From positions 87,181,168-87,245,167 of the forward strand of contig OX235270.1 of NCBI GenBank assembly GCA_944472135.2: a stretch of DNA of 64,000 bases. The letters are read 5' to 3'. Under the pieces are notes generated by a model that made no database searches, had not been told where the DNA came from, and saw only the letters and a program-made list of their open reading frames with translations. This document shows, piece by piece, positions 31,892 to 42,383 of the stretch. The DNA comes from Trichobilharzia regenti (taxonomy: Eukaryota; Platyhelminthes; Trematoda; Strigeidida; Schistosomatidae). Positions within the stretch are counted from its first letter, which is position 1; every line of letters begins with the position of its first letter. Both the position numbers and the translations under genes were made by a program.

Positions 31892-32864
31892 CTAGCTGTT
31901 GTAGAACTGCGCCGATTGCAGTGTTTGATGCATCAACCGAGATACTTAACGGTGCCGTTGGATCCTGATACATCAGAAGTGTGGCATTCGCAATAGCTTT
32001 TTTAATCTGGGTAAAAGCATTTCGAGCAGACGCGTCAAGTTCTATGGACTTGTTATTCCCTCGAAGGAGGTCTGTCAATGGCTGAATCAAAGAGGCACAG
32101 TTGGGAATAAAGCGTCGATAATAACTTACTAAGCCGTTAAAAGTGCGGAGACTTTTCACCGTCTGTGGCTCTGGAAAGTTCAGTATAGCCTCGACCTTAG
32201 TAGCCAGTGGGCGAATGCCCTTGCAGTCAATAGTGTGACCCAGAAAGTCGAGTGAGTCAACACCGATTTGACATTTTTGAATATTAATGGTAACACCATG
32301 TTGGCGTAACCTGTCAAATGCCAAGTCCAAGTGCCTAAGGTGAGTTTCCTTGTCTGGACTGGCAATGAGGCAGTCGTCTAAGTATGCGTATACAAAGTCG
32401 AGACCGCGAAATACTTCGTCAATGAAGCGTTGGAATGTTTGGGCTGCATTCCGGAGACCGAATGGCATACGTAGAAATTCAAAAAGTCCGAAAGGCGTAA
32501 TGATAGCCGTTTTCGGGATGTCTTCTGTTGCCATCGGGATTTGGTTATACGCTTTAACCAAGTCGATTTTGGAGAATATAGTCGCGCCGGATAAGGTTGC
32601 CGTCAAGTCGTGTATATGAGGCAACGGGTAGCAATCAGGGGTTGTTTTGGCATTCACTCGCCGGTAATCACCGGTGGGTCGCCAATCATTGCTATCCTTT
32701 TTCGGAACCATATGAAGTGGGGATGCCCATGGGCTATTCGAAGGTCGAATGATGCCAAGGGTAAGCATATGGTCAAATTCATTCCTGGCGATTCTCAGTT
32801 TGTCAGGAGCTAATCGTCGTGCTTTAGATGTCACAGGTTGTCCTGTGGTAATGATGTGGTGCAT
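31839..32864 (-). CDS. CsRn1-like pol: reverse transcriptase
   Basis: Open for 341 codons from [13 protein letters not shown] blocks in order: [53 protein letters not shown] with the first catalytic Asp, [20 protein letters not shown], catalytic YLDD (32373-32384), [26 protein letters not shown], and the start of RNase H ([14 protein letters not shown]). The frame should continue upstream into the protease; a shift near 32940 precedes the Met. Downstream it leaves the RNase H frame at about 31860. Only these small shifts and the BEL insertion disable an otherwise well-kept pol. Confidence 0.85.
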   Translation of the reverse strand: MHHIITTGQPVTSKARRLAPDKLRIARNEFDHMLTLGIIRPSNSPWASPLHMVPKKDSNDWRPTGDYRRVNAKTTPDCYPLPHIHDLTATLSGATIFSKIDLVKAYNQIPMATEDIPKTAIITPFGLFEFLRMPFGLRNAAQTFQRFIDEVFRGLDFVYAYLDDCLIASPDKETHLRHLDLAFDRLRQHGVTINIQKCQIGVDSLDFLGHTIDCKGIRPLATKVEAILNFPEPQTVKSLRTFNGLVSYYRRFIPNCASLIQPLTDLLRGNNKSIELDASARNAFTQIKKAIANATLLMYQDPTAPLSISVDASNTAIGAVLQQLVDNEWQPLAFFSAPSIS

Positions 32865-32949
32865 AACATTGCTGGTTATGCACGGTAGGTCGTTCGACGG
32901 GCAGTTAAGTTCCGGATACTTGTCAACATAGGTTGAAAAGTTGGATCAA

Positions 32950-33110
32950 GAATTGCCTTTATCTTAACGGGTGACAAGCAGGGCCTATGTAGCTGATGCC
33001 TTTGATAGACAGACTAGTAGTATTGTCAATCAGTCGTTTTCGGCGGACGTCTACGAGTAAACCATCATGATTAAGTAGCTCCGTGCCAACGATGGGCATT
33101 CTAACGTCAC
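32950..33110 (-). pseudogene. CsRn1-like protease, distal part
   Basis: The minus frame encodes DVRMPIVGTELLNHDGLLVD, the C-terminal protease block (ILG-x-DFL type) of this clade, ending in a frame change after SIKGISYIG. It is cut off from the catalytic half (37.43-37.21 kb) by the BEL insertion. Confidence 0.65.
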
Positions 33111-33467
33111 TGTAAATATATTTGAAGATTGAACGATCAATTCTTGGTTGTTTGCTCAAAATCAACTTCCCCAATTTTCGCGGAGGCATCAATACGACAG
33201 TCATCGTCTCATCGGTCGCTATTCAGAAAGAAGAGTGAAATATCGTCAGAAGTAATACAATGATTTATTATTGCAATATTTGTTTTCAGAACTTAGTTCA
33301 CTTATTCCTTTTATATGTTGGTGTAACAATAAACAAATCTCAAGCGGCAGATCGGTGTTTTGGTTTTTCGTCCGTTATAACTAAGCGTTTCTGAAATCTT
33401 CAAGGAACAGCGTGGGCCCGAGCGTAGCGAGAGCTGGGCATTAACGGTTTATGAGACGTGATTGACA
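33111..33467 (+). repeat. 5' LTR of BEL copy B
   Basis: 357 bp, TGTAAAT...TTGACA; virtually identical to the 5' LTR of copy C at 49491-49847 apart from the first ~40 bp. Confidence 0.85.
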
Positions 33468-33611
33468 GTTTCTGACGATAGAAACAGATCTGGCGGATTG
33501 AAACAGTTGGTGAAAGTTTGGATAGTCGCCGTTCTTTTTTCCTGGTGCCGGTCAAGTCTTCTTTGAACAAGCAATATCTGGAACTTTTTTGGAATTGTGT
33601 CAAGTTCAACA

Positions 33612-35508
33612 ATGCCTGGGTCAAAGAAGGGACAGAGTGTCTTGGATGCAAACAGGAAAGTAAGTCATGGTGACTTGTCTGTTAATTGTAACGATGTGTC
33701 TGATGTTAAGCATGACATGGTTGATGTTACTGTTTCGCCGTTCAGGGATAATAGGAACATCAAACTCCCTAAATTTGAACCACGGTGTTTTGATGGAAAC
33801 CCGGCTGATTATTTACAATTTGTAAAGGAGTTTGAGATCGTGTTGAGTGGTTTTTTATTAAATGATGAATTGAAGTTAATGTATTTGATGAGATATTGCA
33901 CTGGAGATGCTGCAAGAGCTATACAGTGTTGTAAGTTTATGAAGCCAAAAGAGGGCTACTACGAGGCTATGAGCATATTACGTCAAAGGTTTGGAAGACC
34001 TTCGATGATTGTAAGGAACGTATACGAAGCTGTCAAAGGTAACGGCAATCAACTACAAGATGACTCCAAGGCACTCACTGAGTTTTAGATAATCTTATGA
34101 CTTATAAGAATACCTTGATTTCTATGAATTGCATGAGTGACCTCAACTCGAGCTCAGTCCTAGAGGTAATTGCAAGACGCCTACCTACTCGACTGCAAAG
34201 GAAGTGGGTGAAGATAAGCTCCCGTATGGAGGATGACGGTATCGAGCCAAAATTTGATGATATCCTGAAACTGGTAAAAGATAGCGTCAATCAATCTATG
34301 AGCACGTTTGCCAGTCTATTACATCTCACCCCTAGAATAGAGCAGTCTGAGGGTAAAATGCAATCATTAATGACGAATAGGCCTCAGAGAGGTGGATATC
34401 GAGAAGGCTCCATGATGTCTAGTAATGCATATAGACCTAGTGAGTGCAACAGGTTTCTTAGTACATGCTCAACAGATAAGTTGCAAGCCGCAAGACAAAC
34501 ACGGTTGTGTTTTACACGTTTGCAAGAGGTGCATACAGAAGTGAACTGTGAATCAGTGAGAAAGTTCAGTGATAAGCTAAATGTAAGCCATCGTTGAATA
34601 GACTGTCACAGAAGAGAGTTATTGCTTTAGAGTGCAGTTCTGACCCTACTAGTTTACAAGGTATTACTAGTCACAGTAAAGTTATGAAGCCTTTTAGGAT
34701 TTGTGAGAAGGAAACAAAATTGTCTACTTCTGTTATTAAAGAGTTTGAAATTGATGAAGTCGACCAGATAGATGATGGTAAACTGAATATTTGTGATTAT
34801 GATCATGATAGTGCAGATTTGTCTTTGGTTGATCATGATGAAATGGAGGGAATGCCTACTACTGCTAAGTTGAATAAAGGTTCTGTACAACTTGAACGTG
34901 AAGTAGAAATAAATGCAGTTGCAGTTGCAGAAGGCATACATACTTGTGAGACCGTCAGTGTGATTGATCAGCATGTAGCCCACCTATCAACAGATGCTAG
35001 TGCTAAACCTGAGCTGATAGTAAAAGACAGCAGTGGTGGTGGTCTTGCATGTAGACAAATTTCTAAAAGCCGAGCAACAACAGCTTTTGATCCACCGCTA
35101 ACTTCATGAACTGCTTTCAATCAGCTGTCGTTGGTGCTGTCATCCACAATGAAACAGACACCCATCAACTCAAGTATCTTGTGCGATGACTATGATGGTA
35201 CAGGTGCATTTGAAAAGACGAAAGACATGGCTCAGTTTAGAGAGGATAAGCCAAGTGTAAACGAGAGAGTAATTGTTAAATTGACTTGCATGAATAAAGG
35301 CATTTCTAGTTTCAAGTTACTAATTGAATGCTATTATCTTTGGTGTAAATTACTCTGTTTCTATACTTGGTTGACCAGATACGTCGTGTGTTTGTTAGTC
35401 ATCTATATTTTACGATACAATGACATGGGCGTGTCACCGTTCAGATTTGAGGATATAGCTGATAGAAGGAAGTTAGAAAATGAACTCTGCGACGATTTTC
35501 CAACCTAG
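33612..35508 (+). pseudogene. Gag-type protein plus pol linker, copy B (frameshifted)
   Basis: Frames follow copy A: MPGSKKGQS to KALTEF, a shift at about 34088, then MTYKNTLIS to a second shift at 34597, then a third frame to TGA at 35107-35109, after which the C-terminal linker (CKLLCFYTWLTRYVVCLL, then RRKLENELCDDFPT) stays open to 35508. The knuckle again reads CFTRLQEVHTEVNC with the second Cys lost. Residues around RNVYEAVKGNGNQLQDD (34009-34190) resemble the 21.1 kb pol-bearing lineage rather than copies A and C, so the gag is mosaic. Confidence 0.75.
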
Positions 35509-36270
35509 AGCGTCAACGTGAGAAGGGTTGTAGGCGTACTGGTGTAAGTCCTACAGTTCTTCAAAGGGTAGCGCATCAATGAGCAGTCCAATGTGCTTGG
35601 TGTGTGATTTTGTACATATGTTCATATTGTATATACTGAATTGATATCATCTGTCATCTAGCTGTTGGTAATTCTGTTTGTGTCCGGACGACTTCCACTT
35701 GGATCATCAACCTGAGAAGGAATGTAGGCGTACTGCTGTAAGTCCCACAGTTCTTCAAGGGTAGTTTGTCATGGCAGAATCCACCACATTTGATGTTTTC
35801 ATTGAGTTTGTGTGTACTGTTTGTATATATGTGTGGTGTGTCTTATCAATTGGTGTATTTTGGATTCATTGTGTTTACTCGTTGTTTTCGTACCTTGTTG
35901 TTATTGCATAATTTTGTTAAAATTTTCGTCGTGATTACTTCTGAAGTTGTTTCTTGTCTTCTACATTCGTGAATGAATTGATTGATGTTAAAGACAGCAG
36001 ATGGGTCGTATACGCCGGGGAGGCTAGGCTGTTGCTGAGAATGAAGTGCATACGGGGATAATTGTTAGCTGCGGTCCGACACGTCGGGGAGAAAGAGTGT
36101 AAACGACTGAGGCTCCCATACGTCACCGTTACCAGAACTGAGGCAGAATGAGTGACAAGCGATTTCAGTGGTAATTGGTAGTGAATAGATAAGAGGATGT
36201 GCGTAGAGTATCGTGAGGTGGTGCTATGGTCACGTTGAATTCTGCAAGAGTCATTCTAGCAAGTGGCGAT
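35509..36270 (+). other. 3' UTR of BEL copy B with two tandem units
   Basis: Units beginning near 35517 and 35710 (each CAACSTGAGAAGG, then GTAGGCGTACT and GTAAGTCC) lie ~190 bp apart. The UTR breaks at GCGATTGT (36267) where the inverted LTR begins. Confidence 0.65.
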
Positions 36271-36628
36271 TGTCAGCCACGTCTCATAAACCGTCAATGC
36301 CCAGCTCTTGCTACGCTGGGACTCACGCTGTTCCTTGAAGTTTCTCAGAAACGCTTAGTAATAACGGACGCAAATCCAGAACCGAGTTTGGGGACTCGAG
36401 AGTTCTTTATTGTAACACCAACATATAAACACTGTTACAACTAAGGTCTGTGAACAAATATTACAATAATAAATCACAATATTACTTCTGACGGTTTTCT
36501 GCTGACTTCTGTCTGAACAGCGACCGATGAGACGATGACTGTCGTATTGATGCCTCCGCGAAAATTGGGGAAGTTGGTTTTGAGCAAACAACCATGAATT
36601 GATCGTTCAATCTTCAACTACATTGACA
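36271..36628 (-). repeat. Inverted BEL LTR inside copy B
   Basis: Full 358 bp LTR in minus orientation, followed by the reverse complement of the distal 3' UTR (36629-36863). The LTR belongs to the variant with the word CGAGTTTGGGGACTCGAGAG, also seen at 23938-24197 and in the forward LTR at 36864. Confidence 0.85.
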
Positions 36629-36863
36629 CTCCCCGACAAAATACCGATCCATCGCTTTTTCTGTCATGGCCAATACACGTTGACTTGGATGCCATTGCGA
36701 GAACCTGGGTCACACGGACAGAGCTGAAATGGAAAACATACAGAAAAGCCAAAACATCACAAGCATACTCACAGCACGATCTCACACATCAATGACGACC
36801 TGCGCCTTCCAGTTAAATGCATCCTCTTGACATATCCTCTTCTAATACAATCGCTGTCAATTT

Positions 36864-37213
36864 AGTTGAAGGTTGAACGATCAATTCATGGCTGTTTGCT
36901 CAAAACCAACTTCCCCAATTTTCGCGGTGGCATCAATACGACAGTCATCATCTCATCGATCGCTGTTCAGACAGAAGTCAGCAGAAAACCGTCAGAAGTA
37001 ATATTGTGATTTATTATTGTAATATTTGTTCACAGACCTTAGTTGTAACAGTGTTTATATGTTGGTGTTACAATAAAGAACTCTCGAGTCCCCAAACTCG
37101 GTTCTGGTTTTTGCGTCCGTTATTACTAAGCGTTCCTGAGAAACTTCAAGGAACAGCGTGAGTCCCAGCGTAGCAAGAGCTGGGCATTAATGATTTATGA
37201 GACGTGGCTGACA
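36864..37213 (+). repeat. 3' LTR of BEL copy B
   Basis: 350 bp forward LTR, TGTCAAT...GCTGACA, ending at the CsRn1-like flank. It belongs to the same variant as the inverted LTR beside it and differs from the 5' LTR of the same element. Confidence 0.85.
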
Positions 37214-37430
37214 GTCAACTTGAAGGAAAATCCATCTGATAGGTTTGCGTAAACCTACGTTCAGATAGACGTATTTCCTACCAAAGTTTGCGATTGGTTT
37301 TCCATCAGCAGCCTGTTAGTTGTAGGTAGGTTCCTTCTGTCCATATGATGCTGTAGCCGGAAGGACACTGACTTCGGCGCCTGTGTCGACTAAATATCGA
37401 GTCTTGCTTATCACACCATGGATGTAAAGT
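37214..37430 (-). pseudogene. CsRn1-like protease, catalytic half
   Basis: The minus frame encodes LLYIHGVISKTRYLVDTGAEV, then SVLPA; VDTGA is the catalytic motif. It is the same as at 19.14 kb and was cut by the BEL copy at 37213. Confidence 0.65.
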
Positions 37431-37436
37431 AGGCGG

Positions 37437-38288
37437 CTAGTGCCACCGGCGACGGTTGCCGCTAACGCTTGCCGGCGGGGTAGTTTCCCACAGACTTTGA
37501 GACATTTCCAAACTTACAAGGCTTACGGCAACATTTCGCTCCCTGGACATAGGTGTTGTGATACCAGAACCAGTCAGGGTTTTTCGCTGAACGTGGCTTG
37601 AACTTAGGTCGACCGCGTGAGTTTCGCCGTTGAGGGGAGTTCGAACGACGGTCGGAGGAGTTAGAAGCATGTTTGACCTAGGCATCTGCTGGATGAAGTT
37701 GCATAATTGTATCACTTTAGTACCCCTACTCGAAGTCTGTTTGGCCACAGAGTATATTTCAGGAACTGACCGTTCAGTCATTTCTAGAATCCTATCTGCA
37801 GTAATAGCTAAGTCCTCTATTACAGTACCCTGAAGTGTCACAAGTACGGTTTGTACAGACTGTGGCAGCTTGGTTAAGAAGAGTTCTCTAAACAGTCCTT
37901 CGTCGAACTGACTTTGGCCGACGACTTGTTTCATTCTTGTCAGCATGCTCACGGCTGACTGATCTACTAACTCGATGTCACGAAATAATTCGTCCAGACG
38001 TTGTCGGTCCGTGGGAACGTTTCTCCTGAGGAGGAATGCTTTGAGCAACTCGTACGAGTTACTTACCTCGGGACTCAACATCTGTGATGTTACGTACTTG
38101 CTGAATTTCCGCGGTAGAGCGTGAATAACTGCAAGTAACTGTGAACGTTGATCGGTTATCCCATGCTCACAAAAATCTGCTTCAGCTATCTGAAACCACG
38201 TTTCAGCATTATCTGGCCAGTATGGTACGAGCTGAATGGTTTTAGGAGTTGAGCGGATACGGATGACCTTGGGACTAAGATCACTCAT
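37437..38288 (-). CDS. CsRn1-like gag
   Basis: Open for 283 codons from MSDLSPKVIRIRS (an upstream in-frame Met at 38333 lies in the leader; the plus copy supports this start). Contains WPDNAETWFQIAEADF, AVIHALPRKFSKYV, LLKAFLLRRNVP and DRQRLDELFRDIE, typical of clade gag proteins that build particles. From about residue 195 the frame reads IQLCNFIQQMPRS and onward to NRRRWH, identical to the 18.3 kb copy. The CHCC-type motif (WYHNTY, CCRKPC) lies in a different frame over 37660-37490, so a shift is needed to reach it. Confidence 0.7.
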   Translation of the reverse strand: MSDLSPKVIRIRSTPKTIQLVPYWPDNAETWFQIAEADFCEHGITDQRSQLLAVIHALPRKFSKYVTSQMLSPEVSNSYELLKAFLLRRNVPTDRQRLDELFRDIELVDQSAVSMLTRMKQVVGQSQFDEGLFRELFLTKLPQSVQTVLVTLQGTVIEDLAITADRILEMTERSVPEIYSVAKQTSSRGTKVIQLCNFIQQMPRSNMLLTPPTVVRTPLNGETHAVDLSSSHVQRKTLTGSGITTPMSRERNVAVSLVSLEMSQSLWETTPPASVSGNRRRWH

Positions 38289-38354
38289 GACGAAAATTAT
38301 GTCGAATAATATATGGTACAGGAACAAATACAAAATGGAACGAACTCACCGGGG

Positions 38355-38402
38355 TTATCTGCGGATTTATCGTGGATGAAGTTCGCGGTTGGGCTCACCA
38401 GT
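38355..38402 (-). other. Leader and likely primer-binding region of the CsRn1-like element
   Basis: On the minus strand TGGTGAGCCCAACCGCGAAC starts about 10 bases inside the 5' LTR. It resembles the tRNA-Trp-type site (TGGTGACCCCGACG) reported for this clade; the match is imperfect. Confidence 0.4.
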
Positions 38403-38410
38403 TTAATGGT

Positions 38411-38701
38411 TGACGGATATGTCGTTCAGCAACTTCTAATTAATTTATTCTCGCGTACCAAAGACAAATCAAAAGCCAATATTTGGTCGTCCAAACTACG
38501 TGATATATTTAGGGATCTAAACAAGCCGTCAGACGAACGCTTAGCTAGCTAGTGATCGTGCACGTGACACGACGGGGTACCAAATGGCGGGGATGCTTGA
38601 CCGGAAGCCTTCAGCTAAACAAGTCGACTTAAACAGTGGTGGTCAGCATCCAATGAGTGATTGCTGTGGTCAATAATTTTGGGGAATTATTTACCGCTAC
38701 A
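38411..38701 (-). repeat. 5' LTR of the CsRn1-like element
   Basis: 291 bp partner of 29438-29728. Confidence 0.9.
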
Positions 38702-39540
38702 CAATTAACACCAGATGTGTATTGTACTGAATGCAGATTAATACTGTTTACTGTAACGCAGTTTGTTTTACTGCACCCACGTCTCCAAGGCCGCCGTTTG
38801 CCGCTGCATGGTTGTTCCGTACGAGTAAGTTCATTAACACGTAGAGAACTATATGTATACCATTTCAGATCGTTGACAAGGCTTGAATATGATGCTGTAC
38901 AGCATCTTGTTATGGTGACAGTGGATTTTATCAAGGATGCTGAGTGAATACTAGCCAATCCTTCAAGAATCCCATATGAGTAAATGATCTGGAGTCCAGC
39001 TTCATTTCAGTCCAAATGGAGGTTGTTCGACCTCGACCAGAAGATAAATAGAATAGTAGGCTCGGCAGCAGAATACCAGAAAGAGAAATTATGTGAACAT
39101 GAAAAGGACATTTATATATTATGCATTTATAAATGTTTATCTTAATTATACTTAAGTAAACATTTTTCTATATTGTATTTGTTTTCACGTATTTATGCGA
39201 AGTCTTAGAGTTTATTTAATGTCATAATGTGTATTAATGAGTCTGAGCGTTTTAGTGTTCTAATGACTGATGCGTTTTAGAAATAAGTGGTGGGTTTTGC
39301 TCGGGATAGTCATTGGGATAAAACAGTTTAAATAGTATGTGTTTGAAGGTTGTAATAGAGTGACAGGTCATATTTCTAGGGGTAAACTGTTCCTGTATGT
39401 TCCCTACTATGTTTTTATGCATCCATCCTACTAGTTTATTTATAGTTTTTAGATTTCTAAGGGTATTGAAGTGCGTTTTTTAGGTGCTTTAGTAGACTAA
39501 TAGTTGATTCATTCTAGGAATAAATAGTTTATTAATATAA
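38702..39540. other. Flank of the CsRn1-like insertion and 3' part of a CR1-like fragment
   Basis: 38702-39000 contains an open frame on the plus strand with no recognised motif. 39000-39540 is AT-rich and is probably the 3' untranslated part of the minus-strand CR1-like fragment. No target duplication pairs this flank with 29437. Confidence 0.35.
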
Positions 39541-40837
39541 TCAGTAGAGTGAAAGTCTGTACAGAGAGCGTTTGAAGCTTATGACCGGAAAGCAAGTTCT
39601 GACATCTAAGGGCAGGCTATTCCATATTTTAGAATACATGACTGTGAAGAAGTTTTCGCGTAGTGTTGACTTAAATGAATGAATTGTCACTGTGGAAGTT
39701 TGGTTATGCAGATCGTAAGAGCCTTCCTGTGAGAATAGTATATCCCTGTTGTCTGAGAATGATATTTTGTGAAGGAACCCAAAGAAGAATATTAGGTTTA
39801 TAATAAGTCGCCTTGTCCAAAGTGGGTCAAGTTTTAGGATCATGCAGCGTGAGATATAGTCTTTCTTACAATCGTAGCCAAGTAGTTTTGAGGTAAAATA
39901 ACGTTGGATACTTTCCATCCTTAGCTTATCACGTGTGCGAGTGCTGCTTATAATAAATGGACAGTATTCTAGTAGTGGCCTTACACATGTTTTGTACGGA
40001 ATTAGCTTGGCTTCATTGTCGTGAAAGTATGCACCCTAAGAGCATCCTCGATTTTCCAGTCTGTGATGCTACTTGCTCAGAGAATGTCAAGTCACTAGAG
40101 TACCTCAGGCCTAAGTCAACGACACTTCAGAGTCTGGTTAGCAGATTGAAGCGTTAATTTCAGGTCAATTGAGGGTGCGCTGAAGCAGATCCAGCCACAT
40201 TTGTTCAGGTTAAATTGTAGATTCCATAGGGATGACCAAGCAGTCATTTTATCTAATTCCTTCTGCACTACATTATCGAAGTACTTTAAGTCATCACATT
40301 GGAATGTATAAGCTACTTTTAGGTCGTCCGCGAAGATGAAGGGTTTCCCATGCGTGAAGCAAGCGCATATGTCATTGATGTGTAATGTAAATAGGAGGGG
40401 TCCAATGACACTACCTTATACCACACTAGAAGTGACAGGGCTAGGTTTTGAGGTTACAGACCCGAGTTTAACCATTTGGGACCTATTGTTAAGGAATGAT
40501 TTGAGCCATCCTAATAATGGGTCACATATTCCTAAGGAGTTCAGCTTATTTGTTAGCAGTAAATGGTCAACACGGTCAAATGCTTTAGAAATGTCAAAGT
40601 AGATGACAAGTACTAGTTGCGGTCTGTCACGACTACTGGTTACAAAATTGAAGAAGTCTAGGTGACATGTTAAACATGATCTGGATATCAGGAATCCATG
40701 TTGGTTCGGACCTATAATATTCCAGCTAAGCATATGTTTGATTAAGTTATCTTTGATAAGTCTCTCCACAATCCTAGATGATATAGGTGTGATATTGATC
40801 GGCCGGTAGTTGCTGACTTCAGTTATATAAATATTAT
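39541..40837 (-). pseudogene. CR1/jockey-type non-LTR retrotransposon fragment
   Basis: The minus strand encodes [31 protein letters not shown] and FDISKAFDRVDH, then after a shift SVIGPLLF-like and FADDLKVAY (catalytic FADD near 40337), then in another frame a C-terminal region ending NSLPLDVRTCFPVISFKRS. The domain order matches the 14.4 kb element, but the sequence is a different family. Frames are broken several times. Its right edge meets BEL pol at 40838, where the split BEL element resumes. Confidence 0.75.
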
Positions 40838-42052
40838 ATACGCAACGAGTCAGCAAGATATGCATGTTTTGTAGCTAACAGAGTATCTCAAATTCGTGAA
40901 CTAACAACCATCGAGCAGTGGAGGTACGTACCGTCTGAAAAAATCCAGCTGATCAAGCATCGTGAAGAGTTATTGATATAAATGGGGTTAAAATGAGTGG
41001 TGAAAAGGTCCAGAGTTCTGGCCACGGGCTGATAGTATGTGGCCTAATAGAGAAGATGAACCACTGATAAGCGAGAGTGTTTTGGAGTTTAAGACAAGTG
41101 TCATTTTAACATCTACTCAAGAAAGACATTCGGGTTTACATCCACTTTTTAAATATAATTCTTCTTGGTACAGACCACTGAAGGCTGTTGCGTGGTTGGC
41201 ACGATATGTTAGGTATTTAAGGGTCATGCATCTTGCAGGATACGAAAATATGAATGTGGGACGTTTGGGAGTCGAAGATATTAGAAATGCGGAGTCAGCG
41301 ATTTCGAGGGCTGCTCAGTGGGAAACGTGGGGTGAGATAGCCAAGGAGAATAGTCCTGATTTCGCAGATTTCAAGGCGCGGTTAGATAGATTATCTTCGA
41401 TAGTTTCCGAATGCATTGCTGGAGTTGGTGGACGTCTACAAGTGCTAGAATCGTCATATGGGACCCGTCATCCGGCCTTATTATTTTGCCACCATCCAGG
41501 CACTGATCTCCTTATAAGACACTACCATGTTCTTGAAGGTCTTGAAGGTTCTTCGCAAGTACTATCAAGTATTCGATATAAGTTTTCGATAGTGAAGGGA
41601 GGTACTGCTGTCCGAAAACAATTGATAAGTGCATGGAACGTAAACTCCAAAAGCCTCGTTCAGCACAGCAGATGCTGGCACCACTTATAGCGTGGCAAGA
41701 TTCTCCAGGAAATTATCCATTCGACTATGTCGGAGTGGATTCGTTCGCAACTTATATAGTGAAGAGAGGCAGAACAGTATGAAAAAGATGTGGTTGTTTA
41801 TTCACCTGTTTGAAAATGAGAGCTGTGCATAATGAGATGGTTCATACGTTAACTACTGATTCATTCGTGCTAGCATTACTTAGATTTATAAATCGCCGAG
41901 GTGCACCGGTGATGTTCAGTGACAGAGAGACTAATTTTGTTGGCTGTCACACCGAGCTTAAAGAGCATTTTCAAGGTCCTTGAACGAGAGTTCACGTCAA
42001 GCTGTAATGGTCGTGATAAGAAAGCAGGATGGATCACTTTATGGCCGGAGAG
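40838..42052 (+). pseudogene. BEL/Pao pol fragment (end of RNase H to integrase), 3' half of the split element
   Basis: Starts in [20 protein letters not shown], continuing without overlap from the fragment ending at 29050. Next comes the linker before integrase (SSWYRPLKAVAWLARYVRY, then VEDIRNAESAISRAAQW), the region retained by the non-autonomous copies. A deletion removes most of the integrase zinc region; the core remains as GVDSFATYIVKRGR, then LRFINRRGAPVMFSDRETNF (second catalytic Asp). The frame is then lost and reaches 3' UTR words (GATAAGAAAGCAGGATGG) and the LTR at 42053. Several shifts make it non-functional. Confidence 0.75.
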
Positions 42053-42383
42053 TGTCAGTATATTTGAAGATTCAACGATCAATTAATGGTTGTTTTCTCA
42101 AACCCAACTTACCCATATTTTTTGTGGAATTCTCACTTCACTAGCCATCGTCTCATCCTTCGTTGTTCAGAAAGAAGATAGAAATACTGTAAGAAGTAAT
42201 GTCGTGATTAATTGTTGTAATATTTGTTCTTAGACCTTACTCTGTAATACCAGTATCACTGGTTATACGCTGGCGTAAGCATAGAGAATTCCAGAGTGGC
42301 CAAACAGTGTTTGGGCTTTGCGTCACCGTAAGGCCCAACGTATCAAGAGCTGGACATTAAGGATTTATGAGACTTAACAGACA
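42053..42383 (+). repeat. 3' LTR of the split BEL element
   Basis: 331 bp, TGTCAGT...ACAGACA, diverged from the younger LTRs. At 42384 it meets directly the minus-strand 3' UTR of copy D, so the two elements lie tail to tail. Confidence 0.75.

Larger units (their letters stand above)
33111..37213 (+). mobile_element. Non-autonomous BEL/Pao element, copy B, inserted in the CsRn1-like protease
   Basis: Order: LTR 33111-33467, gag-type frames 33612-35508, 3' UTR to 36270, an inverted LTR 36271-36628, an inverted 3' UTR piece 36629-36863, and a forward LTR 36864-37213. Flanks GTCAC / GTCAA form a 5 bp target duplication with one mismatch (4 bp exact). The 3' end is a rearranged, flipped version of the usual 3' UTR-LTR order. 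Confidence 0.8.
29438..38701 (-). mobile_element. CsRn1/Boudicca-like Ty3/gypsy retrotransposon, interrupted
   Basis: Minus-strand order: 5' LTR (38701-38411), primer-binding region, gag, protease, [BEL insertion 37213-33111], rest of protease, RT, RNase H, integrase, T-tract-rich 3' region, purine tract, 3' LTR (29728-29438). Gag CHCC motif, single pol and domain order fit the CsRn1 clade. No perfect 5 bp target duplication was found (AGGTT left, CAATT right). Confidence 0.85.

Noticed and set aside
38657..38947. 96-codon plus-strand frame as a host gene
   Set aside because: No recognised motif, starts within the LTR of the CsRn1-like element, and no splice support.
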